A stretch of 11,746 nucleotides of DNA, from the NCBI GenBank assembly GCA_017471125.1, contig JAFUWR010000035.1, forward strand, positions 1-11,746, in the 5' to 3' direction. Shown here one piece after another: positions 1 to 8,905 of this stretch; within the stretch, counting starts at the first letter, position 1, and each line of letters begins with the position of its first letter. The translations under genes and the position numbers were made by a program. A model generated the notes under the pieces. The model was not told where the DNA came from, ran no database searches, and worked only from the letters and a program-made list of their open reading frames with translations. Origin of the DNA: Clostridia bacterium. GTDB lineage: Bacteria > Bacillota > Clostridia > Christensenellales > Aristaeellaceae.

Positions 1-2
1 AA

Positions 3-93
3 CTCCACTCTCCACTCTCCACACTCCACACTCAAACCTACTCTCCACTCTTCACTCTCCACTCTCCACTCTCCCCTCCCCTCCCCCTCCCCC
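3..93. repeat. 7-bp tandem repeat array and C-run tract upstream of dprA
   Basis: On the plus strand the unit CTCCACT is repeated with small variations: 3-9, 10-16, then variants at 17-23 and 24-30, a degenerate stretch, then 43-49, 50-56 (CTTCACT), 57-63 and 64-70. It passes into four C-runs separated by single T residues (73-76, 78-81, 83-87, 89-93). The minus strand therefore carries four G-runs of 4-5 with 1-nt loops, a textbook potential G-quadruplex. The tract ends immediately before the dprA Shine-Dalgarno at 94-97. The pattern resembles the short tandemly repeated heptamers known from some bacterial genomes. The array may extend beyond the window edge. Whether it has a function is unknown. 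Confidence 0.85.
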
Positions 94-104
94 GAGGTAC
101 CACC

Positions 105-1214
105 ATGAACTACACCCCCATGGACCAATACTGGATCTGGCTGTCCTGCGTGGAGGGCATGGACCCGAAGCGCTTCTACCGGCTGCTGAGCGTCTACGAG
201 GACGCCCGGTCGGTTTGGGACGCCCTGGAGGGGCCGGGGCTGCCGCCGGAGATGCGGTTTTTGGGCGACAAGCTGTCGGCGGCGGTGAAGTCGGCCCGGA
301 GCGCGGCGCGGTTCTACCGGCTGTTCGACCGGCTGGACAAGCTGGGCATCCGCGCCGTCACCCGCCTGTCGGACGACTATCCCGGGGCGCTGACCGCGGC
401 CTACGACCCGCCGCCCACGCTGTTCGTGCGGGGCGAGTGCCCGCTCAACGGGGACAGGATGTTCGCCATCGTCGGCTCCCGCCGCTGCACCCGGGACGGC
501 CAGCGGGGGGCCCGGGAGATCGCCCAGGGGCTGGCGGAGCACGGCGTCACCATCGTCAGCGGCATGGCCCGGGGCATCGACACCCACGCCCACGAGGGCG
601 CGCTGTCGGGCCGGGGCCGTACCGTCGCGGTGCTGGGCTGCGGCGTGGACGTGGTCTACCCGCCGGAGAACGAGGGCCTGATGGCGCAGATATTGGACAG
701 CGGCGGCGCGGTGATCTCCGAGTACATCCCCGGCACCCAGCCCCTGCCCCGCAACTTTCCCGCCCGGAACCGCATCATCAGCGGGCTGTCCCAGGGCACG
801 CTGCTGGTGGAGGGCGCGAAGAAATCCGGCGCGATGATCACCGTCAACTGCGCCCTGGAGCAGGGCCGGGACGTGTTCGCCGTGCCCGGCAGCATCTACT
901 CGCCCCTGTCCGCCACGCCCAACCGCATGATCGTGGACGGCGCGACGCCGGTCATATCGCCCTGGGAGATATTGGAATATTACCGCTGGGGCGAGCGCCC
1001 GGAGCGCTCCGACGAGAATCCTCATAAAGAGGTCCCGCTGACCGAGGAGGAGGAAAGGCTGGTCACGCCCCTGCGGGAGCAGGAGCTTTCCTTCGAGGAA
1101 TTGATCCAAATCACGGGATTTTCCGCACAAAAAATAAATTCCTACTTGACAATGCTCGAACTTCGGGGAATAATAGTGAAGGTGCCCGGTGGCATGTACC
1201 GAGCCTACCTATAA
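105..1214 (+). CDS. dprA: DNA-processing protein DprA (Smf)
   Basis: DprA binds incoming single-stranded DNA and loads RecA during natural transformation; it is also widely kept in species not known to be competent. The 369-residue product has an N-terminal helical region (about 5-100) and a Rossmann-like core. Core motifs are GSRRCTRDGQR (124-134), SGMARGIDTHAHEGAL (152-167), LGCGVDVVYPPEN (177-189) and the block around PARNRIISGLS (219-229) running to VPGS (260-263). A winged-helix-like C-terminal domain occupies about 312-366. The ATG at 105 has GAGG at 94-97, 7 nt upstream; ATG 120 is an alternative that would remove only five residues. It is first in the conserved smf-topA-gid order of Firmicutes. 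The last 100 bases are unusually AT-rich and contain a predicted promoter for topA. Confidence 0.97.
   Translation: MNYTPMDQYWIWLSCVEGMDPKRFYRLLSVYEDARSVWDALEGPGLPPEMRFLGDKLSAAVKSARSAARFYRLFDRLDKLGIRAVTRLSDDYPGALTAAYDPPPTLFVRGECPLNGDRMFAIVGSRRCTRDGQRGAREIAQGLAEHGVTIVSGMARGIDTHAHEGALSGRGRTVAVLGCGVDVVYPPENEGLMAQILDSGGAVISEYIPGTQPLPRNFPARNRIISGLSQGTLLVEGAKKSGAMITVNCALEQGRDVFAVPGSIYSPLSATPNRMIVDGATPVISPWEILEYYRWGERPERSDENPHKEVPLTEEEERLVTPLREQELSFEELIQITGFSAQKINSYLTMLELRGIIVKVPGGMYRAYL
1146..1174 (+). promoter_or_regulatory. predicted sigma-70-type promoter for topA inside dprA
   Basis: A perfect -35 box TTGACA (1146-1151) is followed by a 17-nt spacer and AATAAT (1169-1174), five of six matches to TATAAT. 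Initiation would fall near 1181, giving topA a leader of about 134 nt that includes the hairpin at 1232-1298. The surrounding dprA codons are AT-rich and unlike the rest of the gene (aaa, ata, aat, ttg, gga), as expected if this stretch is constrained by a second role. It is a sequence prediction only. Confidence 0.6.
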
Positions 1215-1218
1215 TTGA

Positions 1219-1297
1219 GGGAGTAGGCAGTAGGGAGTAGGGAGTAGGGAAAGCTACCCGACGTTCCCCTGATCCCTATTCCCTAATCCCTAATCCC
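1219..1297. repeat. paired 7-bp tandem arrays forming an imperfect hairpin in the topA leader
   Basis: The unit GGGAGTA occurs at 1219-1225, 1233-1239 and 1240-1246, with the variant GGCAGTA at 1226-1232 and a partial copy from 1247. A second array on the opposite strand sense is CCCTATT (1274-1280), CCCTAAT (1281-1287), CCCTAAT (1288-1294) and a partial copy. Bases 1232-1251 pair with 1279-1298 at 18 of 20 positions, leaving a 27-nt loop. The hairpin ends 5 nt before the topA Shine-Dalgarno (1304-1308). There is no T-tract, so it is not a standard terminator. Four G-runs lie on the plus strand in the first arm and four on the minus strand in the second. It could affect topA expression, or be a neutral repeat. 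Confidence 0.85.
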
Positions 1298-1314
1298 TTA
1301 CACGGAGGAATCTC

Positions 1315-3429
1315 ATGGCTAACAAGCTCGTCATCGTCGAATCTCCGGCAAAGGCCAAGACGATCGGCAAGTTCCTGGGCCGCGGCTACAAGGTCGAGGC
1401 GTCCCAGGGGCACGTGCGCGATCTCCCCAAGAGCCAGATCGGCGTGGATGTGGATAACAACTTTGAACCCAAGTACATCACGATACGCGGCCGCGGCGAG
1501 ATCTTGTCGAAGATCCGCAAGGAGGCCCGCTCGGCGTCGAAGATCTACCTCGCGACAGACCCGGACCGCGAGGGCGAGGCCATCTCCTGGCACCTGGCCA
1601 ACGTGCTGGGCATCGAGGAGGACGCCCCCTGCCGCATCGAGTTCCACGAGGTCACGTCCAAGGCGGTGAAGGCCGCGGTGAAGAACCCGCGCACCATCGA
1701 CATGGACCTGGTCAACGCCCAGCAGGCCCGGCGCGTGCTGGATCGGCTGGTGGGCTACAAGATCAGCCCCATCCTGTGGCAGAAGGTCAAGAAGGGCCTG
1801 TCCGCGGGCCGCGTGCAGTCCGTGGCGACGAAGATCATCTGCGACCGGGAGGCGGAGATCGAGGCGTTCATCCCAGAGGAATACTGGACGCTGGACACCA
1901 CCTTCAAGCTCGGCGACGCCGCGGTCGTCGCCCATTACGTGGGCGAGGGCGGCGAAAAGGTGGAGCTCAGGACCAAGGCCGACGCCGACCGGGTCATCGC
2001 CCGGTGCGAGGGCGCGGCGTTCACCGTGGGCGACATCAAGCGCTCCGAGCGCCGCCGCCAGCCCGCCGCGCCGTTCACCACCTCCAACCTCCAGCAGGAG
2101 GCCAGCCGCAAGCTGGGCTTCTCCACCCAGAAGACCATGCAGATCGCCCAGCAGCTCTACGAGGGCGTGGAGCTCGCGGGCGAGGGCAGCCAGGGCCTGG
2201 TGACCTACATCCGCACGGACTCCACCCGCATCGCGGACGAGGCGGTGGAGGCGGTGCGCGACCTGATATCGAACGCCTACGGGCCGGAATACCTGCCCGA
2301 GAAGCCCAACACCTACAAGACCCGGAAGTCCGCCCAGGACGCCCACGAGGCCATCCGCCCCACGGTGGTGGAGCGCCGCCCCGAGAGCGTCAAGGCGTCC
2401 CTGTCCCGGGACCAGTTCCGGCTCTACAAGCTGATCTACGACCGCTTCGTGTCCAGCCAGATGACCCCCGCCGTCTACGACACCCTGGCCGCCGACATCG
2501 ACGCCACCACCGGCCCCCGGTTCCACTTCTCCGGCCAGAAGCAGCGCTTCCCCGGCTTCACCGTGGTCTACGTGGAGAGCCAGGACGACCAGCAGGAGGA
2601 GGACGAGAACACCTCCCTGCCGGAGCTCATCGACGGCATGCCCGCCGAGCGCGGCGACATGGACCCGGAGCAGCACTTCACCCAGCCGCCGCCAAGGTAT
2701 ACCGAGGCATCGCTGGTACGCACCCTCGAGGAGCTGGGCATCGGCCGCCCGTCCACCTATTCCCCCACCATCTCCACCATCACCGGCCGTCGCGGCTACA
2801 TCGCCAAGGAGAACAAGCGGCTCATCCCCACGGAGCTGGGCCGCATCGTCAACGACCTGATGTGCAACAACTTCCCGGACATCGTGGACGTGGCGTTCAC
2901 CGCGGGCATGGAGGAGGAGCTGGACGAGGTCGAGGCCGGGCAGATGGAGTGGAAGAAGATCGTGTCCGACTTCTACGGTCCCTTCGAGAAGGACCTGGAA
3001 AAGGCCGAAGCCTCCATCGAGAAGATCGCCATCGAGGACCAGGTGTCCGACGTGCCCTGCGAGAAGTGCGGCGCGATGATGGTCTACAAGATGAGCCGGT
3101 ACGGTCGCTTCCTGGCCTGCCCGAACTTCCCCGCCTGCCGCCACACGCTGGCCCTTCCCAACAACATCGGCGTCAAGTGCCCCAAGTGCGGCGGCGAGCT
3201 GCTGGAGCGCATCAGCCGCAAGGGGCGCAAGTTCTACGGCTGCGAGAAGTACCCCGAGTGCGACTTCGTGTCCTGGGACCGGCCCGTCAACGATACCTGC
3301 CCCGTCTGCGGCAGCTACATGGTCTTGAAGCGCCGGGCCAAGGACACCGTCTACCACGTCTGCGCCAACGAGACGTGCAGGCATAAGGTCTTGGTCGAGA
3401 ATACTGCCTCGGAGGACGGAGATGCCTGA
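1315..3429 (+). CDS. topA: DNA topoisomerase I (type IA)
   Basis: This enzyme relaxes negatively supercoiled DNA by transient single-strand cleavage through a 5'-phosphotyrosine. The 704-residue product is close to the usual bacillary/clostridial length. It has a Toprim domain starting at VIVESPAKAKTIG (6-18) with the acidic metal-binding motif TDPDREGEA (81-89). SAGRVQSVATKIICDREAEIEAF follows (163-185), and the active-site tyrosine is Y298 in TYIRTDSTR (297-305). Three four-cysteine zinc ribbons lie at the C-terminus, starting at C582, C622 and C662 and ending at C688. GGAGG at 1304-1308 sits 6 nt before the ATG. The gene overlaps trmFO by 8 nt, implying translational coupling. A predicted promoter lies within dprA and a long repeat hairpin precedes the ribosome binding site. 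Confidence 0.98.
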   Translation: MANKLVIVESPAKAKTIGKFLGRGYKVEASQGHVRDLPKSQIGVDVDNNFEPKYITIRGRGEILSKIRKEARSASKIYLATDPDREGEAISWHLANVLGIEEDAPCRIEFHEVTSKAVKAAVKNPRTIDMDLVNAQQARRVLDRLVGYKISPILWQKVKKGLSAGRVQSVATKIICDREAEIEAFIPEEYWTLDTTFKLGDAAVVAHYVGEGGEKVELRTKADADRVIARCEGAAFTVGDIKRSERRRQPAAPFTTSNLQQEASRKLGFSTQKTMQIAQQLYEGVELAGEGSQGLVTYIRTDSTRIADEAVEAVRDLISNAYGPEYLPEKPNTYKTRKSAQDAHEAIRPTVVERRPESVKASLSRDQFRLYKLIYDRFVSSQMTPAVYDTLAADIDATTGPRFHFSGQKQRFPGFTVVYVESQDDQQEEDENTSLPELIDGMPAERGDMDPEQHFTQPPPRYTEASLVRTLEELGIGRPSTYSPTISTITGRRGYIAKENKRLIPTELGRIVNDLMCNNFPDIVDVAFTAGMEEELDEVEAGQMEWKKIVSDFYGPFEKDLEKAEASIEKIAIEDQVSDVPCEKCGAMMVYKMSRYGRFLACPNFPACRHTLALPNNIGVKCPKCGGELLERISRKGRKFYGCEKYPECDFVSWDRPVNDTCPVCGSYMVLKRRAKDTVYHVCANETCRHKVLVENTASEDGDA

Positions 3430-4732
3430 TTATGTGACCGTGGTCGGCGCCGGCCTGGCGGGGTGCGAGGCCGCGTGGCAGCTGGCGCAGCGGGGCATCC
3501 CGGTGAAGCTCATCGAGATGAAGCCCGTCAGGTACAGCCCCGCCCACAAATCCCCCGGCTTCGCGGAGCTGGTGTGCTCCAACTCGCTAAAGGCCGAGCA
3601 CCTGACCAACGCCTCGGGCCTGTTGAAGGCGGAGCTTCGAGCGCTGGACAGTTTGATACTGAAATCCGCGGAGGCCACGCGGGTGCCCGCCGGCGGCGCG
3701 CTGGCGGTGGACCGGCACCTGTTTTCAGATAAGATCACCGAGGCCGTCAAGGGCCATCCGCTGATCGCGTTCGAGACCCGCGTGGCGGACGCCATCCCCG
3801 ACGGGCCGGCCATCATCGCCACCGGGCCGCTGACCGACCCGGCCCTTTGCGACGCCATCGCCGAGCGGACCGGCGTCAAGGCGCTGAACTTCTTCGACGC
3901 CGCCGCGCCCATCGTCACCGCCGAGTCGCTGGACATGACCAAGGTGTTCCGGGCCTCCCGCTACGGCCGGGGCACGGACGACTACCTGAACTGCCCGATG
4001 ACCGAGGACGAGTACAACGCCTTCTACGACGCGCTGATCGGCGCGGAGCTGGCCGAGCTGCACGACTTCGAGAAGAAGCTGGTGTTCGAGGGCTGCCTGG
4101 CCGTGGAGATACTGGCCTCCCGGGGGCGGCAGACGCTGGCCTTCGGGCCGTTGAAGCCCGTGGGCCTCACCGACCCCCGCACGGGCAAGGCGCCCTACGC
4201 CGTGGTGCAGCTTCGGCAGGAGAACGCCCAGGGGAGCCTGTACAACTTAGTGGGCTTCCAGACCCGCCTCAAGTGGGGCGAGCAGAAGCGGGTGTTCTCG
4301 ATGATCCCGGGGCTCGAGCGCGCGGAGTTCGCCCGCTACGGCGTCATGCACCGCAACACCTACCTGAACGGCCCGGCCATCCTGGGCCAGAATTACGCCG
4401 TGAAGGGCGACCCCTTCCTGCGGTTCGCGGGCCAGCTCTCCGGCGTGGAGGGGTACATGGAGTCCACCGCCAGCGGCCTGACCGCCGCCCTCGGCATGGC
4501 CCGCGCCCTCAATGGGAAGGAAGAGCCGGACTTCACCGGGCGGACGATCCTGGGCGCGCTCCAGCGCCACGTGTCCACCCCCACCCCCAACTTCCAGCCC
4601 ATGAACGCCAATTTCGGCATACTCGACGCCCTGCCCTACAAGGTGCGGGGCAAGCGCAACCGCTACGAGAAGCTGTCCGAGACCGCCATCGAGACGTTGA
4701 ACGAGGTAATTGAGAAATATGAGTTACGATAA
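3422..4732 (+). CDS. trmFO: methylenetetrahydrofolate-tRNA (uracil-5-)-methyltransferase TrmFO
   Basis: TrmFO is a flavoenzyme that makes ribothymidine at position 54 of tRNA, using 5,10-methylenetetrahydrofolate as carbon donor and reduced FAD. Its 436 residues match the B. subtilis enzyme in length. The N-terminal dinucleotide-binding motif [10 protein letters not shown] is at 9-18. The conserved cysteines are C52 (in [11 protein letters not shown]) and C225 (in [10 protein letters not shown]), which correspond to Cys53 and Cys226 of the B. subtilis protein. The FAD-domain blocks [10 protein letters not shown] and the C-terminal [16 protein letters not shown] are also typical. GGAGG at 3411-3415 lies 6 nt before the ATG, inside the end of topA, with an 8-nt overlap. 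Its own 3' end overlaps hslV by 14 nt. Confidence 0.97.
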   Translation: MPDYVTVVGAGLAGCEAAWQLAQRGIPVKLIEMKPVRYSPAHKSPGFAELVCSNSLKAEHLTNASGLLKAELRALDSLILKSAEATRVPAGGALAVDRHLFSDKITEAVKGHPLIAFETRVADAIPDGPAIIATGPLTDPALCDAIAERTGVKALNFFDAAAPIVTAESLDMTKVFRASRYGRGTDDYLNCPMTEDEYNAFYDALIGAELAELHDFEKKLVFEGCLAVEILASRGRQTLAFGPLKPVGLTDPRTGKAPYAVVQLRQENAQGSLYNLVGFQTRLKWGEQKRVFSMIPGLERAEFARYGVMHRNTYLNGPAILGQNYAVKGDPFLRFAGQLSGVEGYMESTASGLTAALGMARALNGKEEPDFTGRTILGALQRHVSTPTPNFQPMNANFGILDALPYKVRGKRNRYEKLSETAIETLNEVIEKYELR

Positions 4733-5276
4733 CGGACCCAGGAGCCCGTTCCGGGGCACCACCATCTGTGCGGTCAAGCGCGACGGCAGGATCGCCGTGG
4801 CGGGCGACGGGCAGGTCACCATGGGCGAGCACACCATCATGAAGGGCACCGCCCGGAAGGTGCGGCGCATCTATTCGGGCAAGGTCGTCGTGGGCTTCGC
4901 GGGCAGCGTGGCGGACGCCTTCGCCCTGTCCGAGAAGTTCGAGGACAAGCTGACCCAGTATTCCGGCAACCTGCCCCGCGCCGCCGTGGAGCTTGCGCAG
5001 GACTGGCGGATGGACAAGGCCATGCGCCGCCTGGAGGCCATGCTGCTGTGCGCGGACAGCGAGAACCTGATGCTGGTCAGCGGCACCGGCGAGGTCATCG
5101 AGCCGGACGACGGCATACTGGCCATCGGCTCCGGCGGCAACTACGCCCTGGCCGCGGCCCGCGCCCTGTGCCAGAACACCGACCTCTCCGCCACCGAGAT
5201 CGCGGAAAAGGCGCTGCACATCGCCAGCGAGATCTGCGTGTACACCAACGACCACATCATCGTGGAGACCGTCTGA
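4719..5276 (+). CDS. hslV: HslV (ClpQ) peptidase subunit of the ATP-dependent HslVU protease
   Basis: HslV forms a double-ring peptidase of the proteasome beta-subunit fold, gated by the HslU ATPase. From ATG 4719 the protein has 185 residues. Family motifs are [81 protein letters not shown] and the C-terminal ICVYTND. The nucleophile is probably Thr14 in FRGTTI, exposed by removal of a 13-residue propeptide. An alternative is an N-terminal Ser2 after Met removal, as described for B. subtilis CodW. A TTG at 4710 also opens the frame but would be only 3 nt from GAGG (4703-4706); ATG 4719 is 12 nt away, longer than ideal. The start overlaps trmFO by 14 nt. codV/xerC, which precedes it in B. subtilis, is absent. 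Confidence 0.95.
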   Translation: MSYDNGPRSPFRGTTICAVKRDGRIAVAGDGQVTMGEHTIMKGTARKVRRIYSGKVVVGFAGSVADAFALSEKFEDKLTQYSGNLPRAAVELAQDWRMDKAMRRLEAMLLCADSENLMLVSGTGEVIEPDDGILAIGSGGNYALAAARALCQNTDLSATEIAEKALHIASEICVYTNDHIIVETV

Positions 5277-5312
5277 ATCCCCCGCGCCCTCCGACGCTGA
5301 AAGGAACGATAT

Positions 5313-6680
<1,368 letters not shown>

Positions 6681-6698
6681 CCAAACCCGGAGGGTTTC

Positions 6699-7574
6699 AT
6701 GGACAAACAAGCCAAAGGCACCGCGTGGGAGACCATCATCCGCCCCCGGCGCGGCTGGTTCGACATCGACTTAAAGGACTTGTTCCGCTACCGGGACCTG
6801 ATCCTCTTGATGGTCAAGCGCAACTTCACGGTGCTGTACAAGCAGACCATCCTGGGCCCGGCCTGGGTGGTGGTCCAGCCGCTGCTGACCACCTTCGTGT
6901 TCACCATCGTGTTCGGCGCCATCGCGGGCCTGCCCACCGACGGCATCCCGAAGCCCCTGTTCTACCTGGGCGGCAGCGTGTGCTGGAACTACTTCTCCAA
7001 CTGCCTGGTGAACACCTCCAACACCTTCGTTAGAAACAGCGACCTGTTCGGCAAGGTGTATTTCCCGCGGCTGTGCGTGCCCATATCGGTGGTCGTCACG
7101 GAGCTCATCAACTTCGCGGTGCAGTTTTTGCTGTTCCTGATACTGATCGGGGCCTATTCCCTCCACCGGGGCCACTGGGTCGTCCACCCCAACTGGCAGC
7201 TGATGGCGCTGGTGCCGCTGCTGCTCATACAACTGGGCGTGCTGGGCCTGGGCTGCGGCATCATCGTGTCCGCCATGACCACCCGCTACCGGGACCTGGC
7301 CATGCTGGTGTCCTTCGGCGTCCACCTGTGGATGTACTACTCCCCCATCACCTACTCCACCTCCCTGGTCATGGAGCGCTACCCCCACATGATGGGCGTG
7401 TACATGATCAACCCCATCACCCCCATCATCGAGCTGTTCCGCGCCGCCTTCCTGGGCACCAAGGTCTACTCCTACGGCTACAACCTTCAGTCCGTGTGCT
7501 TCACCGTGATCGTGCTGGTGCTGGGCGTGGTGCTGTTCTCCCGGGTGGAAAAGACCTTCATGGACACTGTCTGA
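6699..7574 (+). CDS. ABC-2 type permease of a polysaccharide/teichoic-acid exporter (Wzm/TagG family)
   Basis: This is the membrane subunit of an exporter expected to move a lipid-linked glycan or teichoic-acid-type polymer out of the cytoplasm. The 291 residues begin with a cytoplasmic segment carrying the family pattern RYRDLILLMVKRNFTVLYKQ and then TILGPAWVVVQP (30-61). About six hydrophobic segments follow, near 55-77, 86-108, 126-153, 167-192, 200-222 and 265-282. TRYRDLAML (195-203) and the NPITPIIELFR motif (238-248) near the end are also characteristic. GGAGG at 6689-6693 is 5 nt before the ATG. The ATPase subunit follows after 21 nt. No glycosyltransferase is in the window, so the cargo is not identifiable. 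The specific Wzm or TagG name is withheld because substrate cannot be read from sequence. Confidence 0.93.
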   Translation: MDKQAKGTAWETIIRPRRGWFDIDLKDLFRYRDLILLMVKRNFTVLYKQTILGPAWVVVQPLLTTFVFTIVFGAIAGLPTDGIPKPLFYLGGSVCWNYFSNCLVNTSNTFVRNSDLFGKVYFPRLCVPISVVVTELINFAVQFLLFLILIGAYSLHRGHWVVHPNWQLMALVPLLLIQLGVLGLGCGIIVSAMTTRYRDLAMLVSFGVHLWMYYSPITYSTSLVMERYPHMMGVYMINPITPIIELFRAAFLGTKVYSYGYNLQSVCFTVIVLVLGVVLFSRVEKTFMDTV

Positions 7575-7595
7575 CGGCCTGAAAGGATATGAAAG

Positions 7596-8858
7596 ATGTC
7601 TGAACGACTCCTCGAAGTGGATCGCGTCTCCAAGCAGTACCGGCTGGGGGCCATCAGCGCCCGCACGCTGCACGCCGAGCTGACCAGCCGCTTCGCGCGG
7701 CTGCGCGGCAGGGAGGATCCCAACACCAAGATCGGCATGGGCCACTACGGCCCGAACGAGACCTTCTGGGCGCTGGACGACGTGAGCTTCAACGTGGACC
7801 GGGGCGACGCGCTGGCCATCACGGGCCGCAACGGCGCGGGCAAGTCCACCGTGCTCAAGCTCATCTCCCGCATCACCGCGCCCACCAAGGGCGAGATACG
7901 CATCCGGGGCCGCGTGGCCAGCCTGCTGGAGATCGGCACGGGCTTCCACCGGGAGCTGAGCGGCCGTGACAACATCTACTTAAACGGCGCGATATTGGGC
8001 ATGAACCGCGCCGAGACCAACTCCAAGATCAAGGACATCATCGAATTCTCCGAGATCGAGCCCTTCATCGACACGCCGGTGAAGCGCTACTCCTCGGGCA
8101 TGTTCGTGAAGCTGGCCTTCGCGGTGGCGGCCCATCTGGACCCGGACGTGATGATCTGCGACGAGGTGCTGGCCGTGGGCGACCTGAACTTCCAGCAGAA
8201 GTGCCTGCAAAAGATGCGCGACATCGTCCGCGACGGCCGCGCCGTGCTCTACGTCAGCCACAACATGCGCACCGTCTCCGAGCTGTGCAACCGGGGCCTG
8301 TACCTCGAGCGCGGCAGGCTCGCCTACGACGGCACCGTGGAGCGCGCCATCGAGCTCTACGGCGGCAGCGGCGCCCGCAGCCTGAAGCAGGACCTGGACA
8401 GCCTGCCCCATCCCCGGGGCCGCGGCGACACCATGCGCATGCAGGAGATCGAGTTTTTGAACACCCTGGCGCTGGAGTACGAGATGGACTCCGCCATGGA
8501 GTTCCGCCTCAAGTGCGTGGCCCACATCGCCGACCCGCGCCTGCGCATCCGCCTGATCGTCAAGAACAGCATCACCTCCCCCATCGCCATGACCCAGACC
8601 GAGCCCTTCGAGGTCCGGGCTGAGGAGGTCTTTGAGCGCCGGATACGCTTCTCGCTGGACGGCCTTGCGCCGGGCGAGTACGTGCTCAAGATCTCCCTCA
8701 TCTCCGGCACCCCCCGCGGCACCTCCACCTACTTCGATACCCTCGAGGACGTCAGCCGCTTCATCATCACCGACGACCCCGCCCGCAACGCCGGCTTCCT
8801 CTGGTCCGAGCGGCTGTGGGGCAACTACCGGCTCAAGCCGCTGGAGTTCGTGGACTAA
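7596..8858 (+). CDS. ATP-binding subunit of the polysaccharide exporter, with Wzt-like C-terminal domain
   Basis: This is the nucleotide-binding partner of the preceding permease. Its 420 residues divide into an ABC ATPase domain (about 5-257) and a C-terminal beta-rich domain (about 275-420). ATPase motifs are Walker A GRNGAGKST (77-85), the signature-like RYSSGM (164-169), Walker B VMICDE (185-190) with catalytic E190, LAVGD (192-196), and the switch histidine H222 in SHN. The GTGFHRELSGRDNIYLNG stretch (114-131) is typical of the Wzt/TagH/RfbE group. The C-terminal domain resembles the Wzt carbohydrate-binding domain, which in O-antigen systems recognises the finished polymer. TagH proteins instead carry other extensions, so this is closer to Wzt. 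AGG/GGA at 7584-7587 lies 8 nt before the ATG. It is the last gene of the plus-strand run. Confidence 0.93.
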   Translation: MSERLLEVDRVSKQYRLGAISARTLHAELTSRFARLRGREDPNTKIGMGHYGPNETFWALDDVSFNVDRGDALAITGRNGAGKSTVLKLISRITAPTKGEIRIRGRVASLLEIGTGFHRELSGRDNIYLNGAILGMNRAETNSKIKDIIEFSEIEPFIDTPVKRYSSGMFVKLAFAVAAHLDPDVMICDEVLAVGDLNFQQKCLQKMRDIVRDGRAVLYVSHNMRTVSELCNRGLYLERGRLAYDGTVERAIELYGGSGARSLKQDLDSLPHPRGRGDTMRMQEIEFLNTLALEYEMDSAMEFRLKCVAHIADPRLRIRLIVKNSITSPIAMTQTEPFEVRAEEVFERRIRFSLDGLAPGEYVLKISLISGTPRGTSTYFDTLEDVSRFIITDDPARNAGFLWSERLWGNYRLKPLEFVD

Positions 8859-8896
8859 AAACGACCCCCCTGCGCCGAAGCGCAGGGGGGTCGTTC
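8859..8896 (-). terminator. intrinsic terminator hairpin shared by convergent genes, oriented for rpiB
   Basis: Bases 8860-8874 pair perfectly with 8881-8895, and the inner pair 8875-8880 closes a 4-nt loop, giving a 16-bp stem. Read on the minus strand the loop is C-TTCG-G, an exceptionally stable tetraloop class, and the stem is followed by a run of five T residues. Read on the plus strand the loop is CGAA and the downstream tract (TCGCGG) lacks Ts. It is therefore a good rho-independent terminator for rpiB and a weaker one for the plus-strand exporter gene, whose stop codon (8856-8858) directly abuts it. Confidence 0.9.
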
Positions 8897-8905
8897 GCGG
8901 TGCCG

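Noticed and set aside
1..93. Possible CRISPR array
   Set aside because: Units are only 7 bp and directly tandem, with no spacers of 25-40 bases and no cas gene nearby.
1232..1298. Rho-independent terminator after dprA
   Set aside because: The stem is long but has a 27-nt loop and is followed by ACACGGAGG rather than a T-run.
1276..3384. 702-codon open frame on the minus strand opposite topA
   Set aside because: It is an antisense shadow produced by high GC in topA; the translation is low-complexity Leu/Gly/Val/His with no recognisable domain, and it has no convincing ribosome binding site.
6699..8858. Assignment as TagGH teichoic acid exporter
   Set aside because: The ATPase C-terminal region looks like the Wzt carbohydrate-binding domain rather than a TagH extension, and no teichoic-acid genes are in view; left as a general polysaccharide exporter.
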